From the NCBI RefSeq assembly GCF_051960575.1, contig NZ_JBQCEE010000306.1, positions 1 to 60,690 on the forward strand: a DNA stretch of 60,690 nt. Direction: 5' to 3'. A program made the translations under genes and the position numbers. The notes below the pieces were generated by a model. The model saw only the letters and a list, made by a program, of their open reading frames with translations, ran no database searches and had not been told where the DNA came from. Source of the stretch: JBQCEE01 sp051960575. Lineage in GTDB: Bacteria > Actinomycetota > Actinomycetes > Mycobacteriales > Jatrophihabitantaceae. This document shows, piece by piece, positions 15,112 to 22,644 of this stretch. Within the stretch, counting starts at the first letter, position 1. Every line of letters starts with the position of its first letter.

Positions 15112-15156
15112 CCCTGCTGCGGTCGCCCTGACGATCGACTTGCGGCCACAGCAGGG
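15112..15156. repeat. 18-18-18 palindromic element, decayed copy 3
   Basis: CCCTGCTGCGGTCGC (15112-15126) pairs imperfectly with GCGGCCACAGCAGGG (15142-15156), with one mismatch and one G-T pair and a 15-base loop. The right arm shares GGCCACAGC with copies 1 and 2. It lies between two minus-strand genes. Confidence 0.5.
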
Positions 15157-15167
15157 GACGGAGCGGC

Positions 15168-15737
15168 TCAGTCGGCGGTGACCGGCCGCTCGACCGGTGC
15201 GATCGGCGTGTCTGCGACCTTCGGCTGCTTGGGCTGCTTGGGCGCCTTCGGTTCCTTGACCGGCTTGTCGTCGCGGCCGTCGCGGGACTCGGCGAGCCGG
15301 GTGACCTCCGAGCGCAGGAAGTCGCGGGTCGCGACCTCGCCGACCGCCATGCGGATCGCCGCGATCTCGCGCGCCAGGTACTCGAGGTCGGCCTTCGACT
15401 CGCGCGCCTCGTCACGGTCGGCCTCGAGGTTCACGCGGTCACGGTCGTCCTGCCGGTTCTGCGCGAGCAGGATCAGCGGCGCCGCGTAGGCCGCCTGCAG
15501 CGACAGCACCAGGGTGAGGAACTGGAACGGGTACGGGTCGAAGTGCGGGACGCCCGGAAGGTAGTTCTCGACGATCCAGACCAGGATGATCAGCGTCTGG
15601 ATGACCAGGAACCGGCCGGTCCCGAGGAACCGGGCGAACCCCTCCGTCCACTGCCCGAAGGCCTCGGGGTCGACACGGAACCGCGGCGTGCGGCGCTCGA
15701 AGCGCGGCTGGTCGAGGCGGAACCGCGGCTCACTCAT
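15168..15737 (-). CDS. DUF1003 membrane protein
   Basis: A 189-residue protein. The centre has two membrane helices (FLVIQTLIILVWIVENYL and FQFLTLVLSLQAAYAAPLILLAQNRQ), the latter with the DUF1003 signature PLILLAQNRQDDRDR. A charged, probably coiled-coil segment follows, and the tail is Lys/Pro-rich (KEPKAPKQPKQPK). It overlaps the end of the MgtE/CBS gene by eight bases. The pair is conserved near sigE in mycobacteria, suggesting joint work in ion homeostasis or envelope function, but the role is not known. Confidence 0.88.
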   Translation of the reverse strand: MSEPRFRLDQPRFERRTPRFRVDPEAFGQWTEGFARFLGTGRFLVIQTLIILVWIVENYLPGVPHFDPYPFQFLTLVLSLQAAYAAPLILLAQNRQDDRDRVNLEADRDEARESKADLEYLAREIAAIRMAVGEVATRDFLRSEVTRLAESRDGRDDKPVKEPKAPKQPKQPKVADTPIAPVERPVTAD

Positions 15738-16980
15738 CGTCGGACCGATCGGCGTCGCGCCAACCCTCGGGCAGCAGGTGGTCGAGGACGTCGTCGACCG
15801 AGACCGCGCCGAGCAGCCGGTCGTGGTCGTCGACGACCGGCACCGCGACGAGGTTGTACGTCGCGAGGTGGCGGGTCACGTCCTCGATGGACGCGTCGGG
15901 GTGCAGCGATCCGGTGTCCTTCTCGCACACTCCGCTGACCAGCGACGACGGCGGTTCGCGCAGCAGTCGCTGGATGTGTGCGGTGCCGAGGAAGCGCCCG
16001 GTCGGCGTCGCCTGCGGTGGGCGCACGACGAACACCTGCGCGGCGACGGCGGGGGAGAGCTCGGGGTTCCGCACCCGTGCCAGCGCCTCGGCCACGGTCG
16101 CGTCCGGCAGCAGCACCACCGGCTCGCTGGTCATCATGCCGCCGGCGGTGTAGTCGCCGTAGGTCATGAGCCGCCGCACGGGCGCTGCTTCGTCCGGCTC
16201 CATCAGTTCGAGCAGGCGCTCCTGGTCCGCGGCGGACATCTCGCCGAGCAGGTCGGCCGCGTCGTCGTCGTCCATCGCCTCGAGCACGTCGGCCGCGCGC
16301 TCGTCGGCCAGCCCGCGCAGCAGGTCGACCTGGTCGTCCTCGGGCAGCTCGGACAGCACGTCGGCCAGCCGCTCGTCGTCCAGCGCGGTGGCGATCTCGA
16401 ATCGGCGCTTCGGGGTCATGTCCTGCAGCGCGGCGGCGACGTCGGCCGGGCGCAGGTCGGACAGCGTCGCGAGCAGCGCGTCGGTGCCCTGCTCGGGACC
16501 GCTCAGCGCCAGCCCGTCGACCTCGTTCCACTCGACCTGGAACAGCTGGCCGCGGCGGCGCGCCAGCCGGCCGGTGCTCGTGCGCACCGCGAGGCGCGTG
16601 ATCACCCAGTCGCGGTTGCGATTCGGCTCCATGCCGACGTCGACGACCGACGCGCTCTGGCCGTTCTCGCGCACGGTCACGGTGCGGTCGAAGAGGTCGT
16701 TGATCACGAGGACCTCGTTCGCCCGGCGTTCGAACCGCTTCATGTTCACGGTGCCGGACGAGAGCACCACGCTGTCGGGCTCGATGCGGGTGACGCGTCC
16801 CATCGGCACGAAGATGCGCCGGCGCTGGACGAGCTCGACGACCAGCCCGAGGATGCGCGGCGACTGCCGGTCGCTGCGCAGCATCGTGACGGCGTCGCGC
16901 ACCTTGCCCAGCTGCTCGCCGTAGGGGTCGTAGACGTCGATGCCGACGAGGCGGGCCAGGAATACCCGCGTGCCGGTCAT
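15730..16980 (-). CDS. PRC-barrel / MgtE N-domain / CBS-domain protein without transporter part
   Basis: A 416-residue soluble protein. Residues ~1-110 form a PRC-barrel-like module (VYDPYGEQLGKVRDAV). Residues ~170-270 are helical repeats of the MgtE N-domain (LRPADVAAALQDMTPKRRFEIATAL, LSELPEDDQVDLL). Two CBS domains follow (MTYGDYTAGGMMTSEPVVLLPDATVAEAL; LVAVPVVDDHDRLLGAVSVDDVLDHLLPEG). The membrane domain of MgtE magnesium channels is missing, as in the mycobacterial homologue at the same position. It may sense Mg2+ or adenine nucleotides for a partner such as the DUF1003 protein. Confidence 0.88.
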   Translation of the reverse strand: MTGTRVFLARLVGIDVYDPYGEQLGKVRDAVTMLRSDRQSPRILGLVVELVQRRRIFVPMGRVTRIEPDSVVLSSGTVNMKRFERRANEVLVINDLFDRTVTVRENGQSASVVDVGMEPNRNRDWVITRLAVRTSTGRLARRRGQLFQVEWNEVDGLALSGPEQGTDALLATLSDLRPADVAAALQDMTPKRRFEIATALDDERLADVLSELPEDDQVDLLRGLADERAADVLEAMDDDDAADLLGEMSAADQERLLELMEPDEAAPVRRLMTYGDYTAGGMMTSEPVVLLPDATVAEALARVRNPELSPAVAAQVFVVRPPQATPTGRFLGTAHIQRLLREPPSSLVSGVCEKDTGSLHPDASIEDVTRHLATYNLVAVPVVDDHDRLLGAVSVDDVLDHLLPEGWRDADRSDDE

Positions 16981-17113
16981 GTCGTCTCTCCCACGAGAGA
17001 ACAGGCTATCCGGCGGCCGTGACGTCGCCGCGCAGGCGGACGCAGCCCCTCAGCGGATCACGTCGAGACGCGCCGGTGCGTGCTCGCGCGTCCGGACATG
17101 ATCGCCGCGGCGG

Positions 17114-17971
17114 CTACCCCAGCGCGGCGATCGCGTCGGCGATGGCCAGCGTGCGCCGCGCCGACTCGACGTGCAGGTTCTCGATCATGCGGCCGTTGTA
17201 GGTGACCACGCCCGTGCCGCCGGCGTTCCAGGCCTCGAGGATGCCGCGGGCCTCCTCGACCGCCTTGTCCGACGGCGCGAAGGTCGCGTTGGCGCCCTCG
17301 ACCTGACCCGGGTGGATCAGCGTCTTGCCGTCGAAACCGAGCTGCCGCCCCTGCTCGCACTCGCGCAGGAAGCCCTCGGTGTCCTTCACGTCGTTGTAGA
17401 CGCCGTCGATGATCACGATGCCGGCGGCGCGCGCGGCGAGCAGCGCGAGACCGAGGCCGGGCAGCACCGGCTGGCGTCCGGGCACGTGCTCGGCGTAGAG
17501 CTCCTTGACCAGGTCGTTGGTGCCCATGACAAAGCCGGTCAGCCGTGGGGACGCGGTCGCGATCTCGAGCGCGCGCAGCATCGCGATCGGCGTCTCGACC
17601 ATCGCCCAGAGCGTCGTGTGCTCCGGCGCACCGGCGGCCTCGAGCCCGGCGACCAGCTGCCGCACCTCGTCGGCCGAGTTCACCTTCGGCACCAGCACGA
17701 CGTGCGGGCCGGCGTTGGCGGCGGCGGCGAGGTCCGCCTCGTGCCACTCGGTGCCGATGCCGTTGACGCGGATGATCAGCTCGCGGCGTCCGTACTCGCC
17801 CGACTGCACGGCCGCACAGGCCGACTCGCGCGCGGCGGGCTTCGCGTCAGGGGCGACGGCGTCCTCGAGGTCGAAGATGATCGCGTCGCACGCGATCGAC
17901 TTCGCCTTCTCGAGCGCCCGCTCGTTCGAGCTGGGCATGTAGAGGACGGAACGACGGGGACGGAAGCTCAT
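17114..17971 (-). CDS. HpcH/HpaI (CitE-like) CoA ester lyase or thioesterase
   Basis: A 285-residue CitE-like TIM-barrel protein: MSFRPRRSVLYMPSSNERALEKA, CDAIIFDLEDAVAPDAK, VLVPKVNSADEVRQL, WAMVETPIAMLRALEIA, and GFDGKTLIHPGQVEGAN. Glu and Asp that bind Mg2+ are present (MVETP, LEDAV). Enzymes of this group cleave or hydrolyse CoA thioesters such as malyl-CoA or citramalyl-CoA. Together with the upstream malyl-CoA lyase-like gene it resembles the Mcl1 (lyase) plus Mcl2 (malyl-CoA thioesterase) pair of the ethylmalonyl-CoA pathway; that functional link is inference. ATG 17971 overlaps the upstream stop (ATGA). Confidence 0.88.
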   Translation of the reverse strand: MSFRPRRSVLYMPSSNERALEKAKSIACDAIIFDLEDAVAPDAKPAARESACAAVQSGEYGRRELIIRVNGIGTEWHEADLAAAANAGPHVVLVPKVNSADEVRQLVAGLEAAGAPEHTTLWAMVETPIAMLRALEIATASPRLTGFVMGTNDLVKELYAEHVPGRQPVLPGLGLALLAARAAGIVIIDGVYNDVKDTEGFLRECEQGRQLGFDGKTLIHPGQVEGANATFAPSDKAVEEARGILEAWNAGGTGVVTYNGRMIENLHVESARRTLAIADAIAALG

Positions 17972-19044
17972 GCCGACACCTCGATCGCGTCGTACTGCTC
18001 CTTGAGCTTCGGGTCGATCGCCGCGAGCTGCTCGGCCAGCTGCACCAGCACGAGGCACTGCTTGAGCGACGCGTCGTCCTCCATCTTGCCGTTCAGCATC
18101 ACCGCGCCGGTGCCGTCGCCCATCGCGGCGACGACCTCGCGGGCGTGCTTGATGTCCTGCACCGACGGGCTGAAGACCCGGTTGGCGATCTCGATCTGCT
18201 TCGGGTGCAGCGACCACGCGCCGACGCAGCCGAGCAGGAAGGCGTTGCGGAACTGGTCCTCGCACGCCACGACGTCGGCGATGTCGCCGAACGGGCCGTA
18301 GTAGGGGTAGATGCCGTGCATCGCGCACGCGTCGACCATGCGGGCGATCGTGTAGTGCCAGAGATCCTGCTGGTAGATCGTCCGGTCGCCGGTGATGTCG
18401 CCGCCGACCGGGTCCTGCCGCACGAGGTAGCCGGGGTGGCCGCCGCCGACGCGGGTCGTCTTCATACGGCGGTCTGCCGCGAGGTCGGCCGGGCCGAGCG
18501 ACAGGCCCTGCATGCGCGGGGACGCCGCACAGATCTCCTCGATGTTCGCGACGCCGCGCGCCGTCTCGAGGATCGCGTGGACGAGCAGCGGCTTCTGCAG
18601 CCCGGCCTTCGCCTCGAGCTGGGCGAGCAGCCGGTCGACGTAGTGGATGTCCTCGGCACCCTGCACCTTCGGCACCATGATCACGTCGAGCTTGTCGCCG
18701 ATCTCGGAGACAAGGGTGACCAGGTCGTCCAGCACCCACGGCGAGTCGAGCGCGTTGATGCGCGTCCAGAGCTGCGTCGGGCCACTGGAACCGAGACCGT
18801 CCGTCTCCTTGGCGATGCGGACGAGTCCCTGCCGCGCGGCCTCCTTGTTGTCGGCCTTGATCGCGTCCTCGAGGTTGCCCAGCAGCACGTCGACGGTGCC
18901 GACCATGCCGGGGATCTTCGCCGCCATCTTCTCGTTGCTCGGGTCGAAGAAGTGGATCGCGCGCGACGGCCGGGCCGGGATGTCGCGGGGTGGCGTCGGC
19001 GCGCCGACGGCGAGCGGGGCGAAGAAGTCCTTGGCGGGACGCAT
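17968..19044 (-). CDS. mcl: Malyl-CoA / beta-methylmalyl-CoA lyase-like enzyme
   Basis: A 358-residue HpcH/HpaI family protein that strongly resembles the Chloroflexus-type malyl-CoA/citramalyl-CoA lyase: KDFFAPLAVGAPTPPRDIP, DVLLGNLEDAIKADNKEAAR, KLDVIMVPKVQGAEDIHYVD, MKTTRVGGGHPGY, YQQDLWHYTIARMVDACAM, and FRNAFLLGCVGAWSLHPKQI. It should reversibly split malyl-CoA to glyoxylate and acetyl-CoA, or the methyl homologue to propionyl-CoA. ATG 19044 has a clear ribosome binding site (CAGGAGG). It is co-transcribed with the CitE-like gene. Other ethylmalonyl-CoA pathway genes are not visible. Confidence 0.9.
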   Translation of the reverse strand: MRPAKDFFAPLAVGAPTPPRDIPARPSRAIHFFDPSNEKMAAKIPGMVGTVDVLLGNLEDAIKADNKEAARQGLVRIAKETDGLGSSGPTQLWTRINALDSPWVLDDLVTLVSEIGDKLDVIMVPKVQGAEDIHYVDRLLAQLEAKAGLQKPLLVHAILETARGVANIEEICAASPRMQGLSLGPADLAADRRMKTTRVGGGHPGYLVRQDPVGGDITGDRTIYQQDLWHYTIARMVDACAMHGIYPYYGPFGDIADVVACEDQFRNAFLLGCVGAWSLHPKQIEIANRVFSPSVQDIKHAREVVAAMGDGTGAVMLNGKMEDDASLKQCLVLVQLAEQLAAIDPKLKEQYDAIEVSA

Positions 19045-19154
19045 CGGGGCGACCTCCTGGCGTGTCCGGGCCGGAATGTGGGCGTTGGGCGACCGTAGCA
19101 ATGGGGTGCCCGTCAGAGCGTCCCGAACGGGCCGGGCTGTGACGAGGACGGCGA

Positions 19155-19856
19155 TCAGGGCTGGTTCGTCGCCGGGGTGAGGTAGAGCTCCTGCTCGAGC
19201 GCGAGCAGCTGCGGATCCTGCGGGGTCGTCGGTCCGTCGAGGTACCAGGCGTCGAAGACGGCGACGCCGTTGTCCTGGCCGACCACCCGGAACGCCTCGT
19301 CCGCCGGGATGTGGTCGGCACCGGGGATGACGTACCCCTCGCGCAGCAGGTCGTCGATGCTGCCGGTGTTGTCGGCGTTCTCGAGGGCGATGAACCGCTC
19401 GGCCCACCGGTAGATGTCCGGCGCGGGCGCGGGCGGCAGCCCGACGTCCTCCACCGCCAGCGCGACGGTGCGGGCCTGTCGGGGGAACGTCCAGAGCAAC
19501 CGGTCGGCGCCACGGCACTGGTGCTGCCGGAAGAAGGCGGCCACCTGCCCGTACGAGTGGGCGGCGCAGTCGGTGATCCGGTCGTGCGCCCAGAGGTCCA
19601 TCGTCAGCGCACCGCCCTGCGGCAGCGGCACGTGCACCGTGCGCATCGGCACGGCGGGTGCACCGCTGCCGGACGGGCTCGCGGTGCCGGGCGCGGGCAG
19701 GCCCGGGCCCGCGGGCGGCGCGGCAGTGGGCGACGCCGACGGGCCCGACGGCGTGGACGACGTGGCGGAGCCCGTGCCCGTGCCGGTGCCCGTCACGACG
19801 GTGCTGCTGCACGCCGCCAGCAGGACGGCCGCGGCGCCGAGCAGGAGGCCACGCAC
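19155..19856 (-). CDS. Lipoprotein of unknown function
   Basis: A 233-residue protein with a lipoprotein signal peptide ending LLAAC (Cys ~16). A Ser/Thr/Gly/Pro linker of about 55 residues follows (TGTGTGTGSATSS), then a ~155-residue globular domain with two Cys (DCAAHSYGQVAAFFRQHQCRG) that may pair. The C-terminal part contains LENADNTGSIDDLLREGYVIPGADHIP. I do not recognise the domain. Likely anchored on the outer face of the membrane. Confidence 0.8.
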   Translation of the reverse strand: MRGLLLGAAAVLLAACSSTVVTGTGTGTGSATSSTPSGPSASPTAAPPAGPGLPAPGTASPSGSGAPAVPMRTVHVPLPQGGALTMDLWAHDRITDCAAHSYGQVAAFFRQHQCRGADRLLWTFPRQARTVALAVEDVGLPPAPAPDIYRWAERFIALENADNTGSIDDLLREGYVIPGADHIPADEAFRVVGQDNGVAVFDAWYLDGPTTPQDPQLLALEQELYLTPATNQP

Positions 19857-19937
19857 GGGCGCAGCCTACGACCGCACCGGGCGTCCCGTCAGTCGTCGAT
19901 ACTGGACGCAACGAGTCGGCAGGGAGGTGGCGACGCG

Positions 19938-21047
19938 GTGATCGATCCGATGCGGGTGGGCGCCGGCGCGGCGCGCGCGGTGGCCAACGCCCGGTCGCAC
20001 TTCCTGGGCGAGGGCGTCGAACCGCCGCACGCCACGGCGTCCGAGGTGGTGAGCGAGAACCCGCACGCGCGGCTGGTCCGCTTCCGTCCCTCCAGCGGAC
20101 CCGGCCGCGGTGAGCCGATCCTGCTCGTGCCGCCGCTGGCGGTGCCGATCGCGTGCTTCGACCTGCGCCCGCAGCAGAGCCTCGCCGCGTTCCTGATCGA
20201 GCGCACCGGCCGGCCGGTGTACGTCGTCGACTACGGCAGCATCGGCTTCGCCGACCGGCGGCTCGGGTTCGAGGCGTGGATCGACGGCATCCTGCCGATG
20301 ACCGTGCGGCAGGTGTCGTACATGCACGGCGGGGCGCCGGTCGACGTCGTCACCTGGAGCCTCGGCGGCACGCTCACGCTGCTGACCGCGGCCGCGCACC
20401 CCCGCCTGCCGCTGCGCGCGATCGCCGCCGTCGGCACGCCGATCGACTACAGCAAGGTGCCCCACCTCGTGCCGCTGCGGCAGCTGGGGCGGGTGACCGG
20501 CGGGCAGCTCGTGCACACCCTGAACCGCGCGCTCGGCGGGCAGCCGGGGGTCGTCGTGCGGGCCGCGTTCCGGTTCACCGCGCTGCAGCGCGAGCTCACC
20601 CGGCCGTGCTTCCTGCTGCGCAACCTGCACGACACCGAGGCGATCGCCCGCATGGAGTCCGTCGACCGGTTCATCGGCGGCATGCCCGGCTACCCCGGCC
20701 GGTTCTACGGGCAGCTCTACGCCCGCGCGATCCAGGCCAACGAGCTCGCGTCCGGGCGGCTCACCCTGCGCGACCGCGGCCGCGACCGGGTCATCGACCT
20801 CGGGAAGGTGCGGCAGGACGTGCTCATCGTCGCCGGCCGCACCGACGTCATCGCCCCGATCGCGTCGGTGAAGCGCGCGATCGACGTGCTCACGGGCGCA
20901 CGGTCGGTGAACTACGCCGAGGCGCCCGGCTCGCACCTCGGCGTGCTCACCGGCCCCGAGGCGGCCGGCACGACGTGGCTGGCCATCGACGAGTTCCTCG
21001 CCCGCGTCGCGTCCCGCCGCCGCCCGCAACCCCTCGCCCCCCGCTGA
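19938..21047 (+). CDS. Alpha/beta hydrolase of the PHA synthase-like group
   Basis: A 369-residue protein. EPILLVPPLAVPIACFDLRPQQSLAAFLIERTGRPVYVVDYG resembles the PhaC N-terminal strand region. The nucleophile elbow is WSLGG, so Ser replaces the Cys of true polyhydroxyalkanoate synthases. A late VLIVAGRTDVIAPIASVKRA gives the Asp, and GSHLGVLTG gives the His. It is probably an esterase/lipase or acyltransferase. GTG 19938 follows AGGGAGG (19921-19927). Its stop codon is part of the first box of the six-box repeat at 21044-21145. Confidence 0.85.
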   Translation: MIDPMRVGAGAARAVANARSHFLGEGVEPPHATASEVVSENPHARLVRFRPSSGPGRGEPILLVPPLAVPIACFDLRPQQSLAAFLIERTGRPVYVVDYGSIGFADRRLGFEAWIDGILPMTVRQVSYMHGGAPVDVVTWSLGGTLTLLTAAAHPRLPLRAIAAVGTPIDYSKVPHLVPLRQLGRVTGGQLVHTLNRALGGQPGVVVRAAFRFTALQRELTRPCFLLRNLHDTEAIARMESVDRFIGGMPGYPGRFYGQLYARAIQANELASGRLTLRDRGRDRVIDLGKVRQDVLIVAGRTDVIAPIASVKRAIDVLTGARSVNYAEAPGSHLGVLTGPEAAGTTWLAIDEFLARVASRRRPQPLAPR

Positions 21048-21145
21048 CGGACCTCAAGATCGGGTGACGGACCTCGAGTTCGGGTGACGGCGAAAACACC
21101 GTCACCGGGCGTCCCGACCCGTCACCCGATCACCGGATGCGTCAC
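21044..21145. repeat. Symmetric six-box GTGACGG element, copy 2
   Basis: Boxes (one mismatch allowed) start at 21044, 21064 and 21084 in direct orientation and at 21099, 21119 and 21139 inverted, with steps of 20, 20, 15, 20 and 20 bases. A perfect 13-bp pairing joins GATCGGGTGACGG (21058-21070) with CCGTCACCCGATC (21119-21131). As in copy 1, the first box carries the stop codon of the gene before it. The region holds no gene and lies upstream of an acyl-CoA dehydrogenase gene. Confidence 0.85.
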
Positions 21146-21252
21146 CCACAGGCGCGTCGTGTAGGTCACCTCACGTCACGAAAGTTGGTCGTCCCAGCAA
21201 CCTGCGCGCAATACTCGCCGGGAATCGTCCGCCGCTGCGAAGGAGATCCGCC

Positions 21253-22455
21253 ATGGCGCGCCTCGCCCAGACTGCAGGCCTGACCGACATCCAGCAGGAG
21301 ATCCTGCGCACGGTCAAGGACTTCGTCGACAAGGAGATCCTCCCGTACGCGAACGACCTCGAGCACAAGGACGAGTTCCCCGAGGCGATCGTCGAGGGCA
21401 TGAAGGAGATGGGCCTGTTCGGCCTGATGATCTCCGAGGAGTACGGCGGCCTCGGTGAGTCGCTGCTGACCTACGCCCTCGTCGTCGAGCAGATCGCCCG
21501 CGGCTGGATGAGCGTCAGCGGCGTCATCAACACCCACTTCATCGTCGCCTACATGATCAACCAGCACGGGACGCCCGAGCAGAAGCAGTACTACCTGCCG
21601 AAGATGGCGACCGGCGAGATCCGTGGCGCCTTCTCGATGAGCGAGCCCGAGTGCGGGTCCGACGTCAGCGCGATCAAGTCCCGTGCCACGAAGGACGGCG
21701 AGTTCTACGTCCTCAACGGCCAGAAGATGTGGCTGACCAACGGCGGGCGCGCGGGCGTCGTCGCCACCCTGGTGAAGGACGACACCGGCGGCGACTCGGT
21801 CTACAAGAACATGACGACCTTCCTGGTCGACAAGGAGTCGGGCTTCGGCGAGACGGCACCGGGCGTCACCATCCCCGGCAAGATCGACAAGATGGGCTAC
21901 AAGGGCGTCGAGACCACCGAGATGGTGCTCGACGGCGTGCGCCTGACGGCCGACAAGATCCTCGGCGGCGAGGCCGGCCGGGGCAAGGGCTTCTACCAGA
22001 TGATGGACGGTGTCGAGGTCGGCCGCGTCAACGTGGCCGCCCGCGCCTGCGGCATCTCGATCCGGGCCTTCGAGCTCGCCGTCGCCTACGCCCAGCAGCG
22101 GCGCACCTTCGGCAAGCAGATCGCCGACCACCAGGCCATCGCGTTCAAGCTCGCCGAGATGGCGACCAAGGTCGAGGCCGCGCACCTGATGATGGTGAAC
22201 GCCGCCCGGCTCAAGGACGCGGGCCAGCGCAACGACGTCGAGGCCGGCATGGCCAAGCTCATCGCGAGCGAGTACTGCGCCGAGGTGACGCAGGAGAGCT
22301 TCCGCATCCACGGCGGCTACGGGTACTCGAAGGAGTACGAGATCGAGCGGCTCATGCGCGAGGCGCCGTTCCTGCTCATCGGCGAGGGCACGTCGGAGAT
22401 CCAGAAGACGATCATCAGCCGCGGCCTGCTCAAGGAGTACCGCCTGCAGCAGTAG
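21253..22455 (+). CDS. Acyl-CoA dehydrogenase
   Basis: A 400-residue FAD-dependent acyl-CoA dehydrogenase of normal length. Conserved parts are AFSMSEPECGSDVSAIKSRA, the FAD-binding MWLTNGG, GYKGVETTEMVLDGVRL, AYAQQRRTFGKQI, and RIHGGYGYSKEYEIERLMREAPFLLIGEGTSEIQK. The last segment has the usual position of the catalytic Glu (IGEGTSEI). The substrate is unknown. Its place near two malyl-CoA lyase-type genes makes a branched substrate possible, but it is shorter than known methylsuccinyl-CoA dehydrogenases. ATG 21253 has a good ribosome binding site (AAGGAG). Confidence 0.95.
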   Translation: MARLAQTAGLTDIQQEILRTVKDFVDKEILPYANDLEHKDEFPEAIVEGMKEMGLFGLMISEEYGGLGESLLTYALVVEQIARGWMSVSGVINTHFIVAYMINQHGTPEQKQYYLPKMATGEIRGAFSMSEPECGSDVSAIKSRATKDGEFYVLNGQKMWLTNGGRAGVVATLVKDDTGGDSVYKNMTTFLVDKESGFGETAPGVTIPGKIDKMGYKGVETTEMVLDGVRLTADKILGGEAGRGKGFYQMMDGVEVGRVNVAARACGISIRAFELAVAYAQQRRTFGKQIADHQAIAFKLAEMATKVEAAHLMMVNAARLKDAGQRNDVEAGMAKLIASEYCAEVTQESFRIHGGYGYSKEYEIERLMREAPFLLIGEGTSEIQKTIISRGLLKEYRLQQ

Positions 22456-22644
22456 GCGCGACGGGCGGGCAGTAGGCAGATCGCACCACCGCTGCCCGCC
22501 GAAGGTCCCGCGCGACGTCACAGCGGCGCAACGATCGTGACCGGCCGGGTATCTCCCGGTTGGTCTGAGTTCCCCGGCGGGTTAACCTGGGTGCGCCCCG
22601 CGTCGCATTTCGGACGGCCCGGGACCCCCAGAGAGGTAGCGCCC

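Noticed and set aside
22456..22644. Possible riboswitch (c-di-AMP type) upstream of the secreted peptidase
   Set aside because: There are GC-rich hairpins such as CCGGGTATCTCCCGG, but the conserved ydaO/c-di-AMP core could not be recognised.
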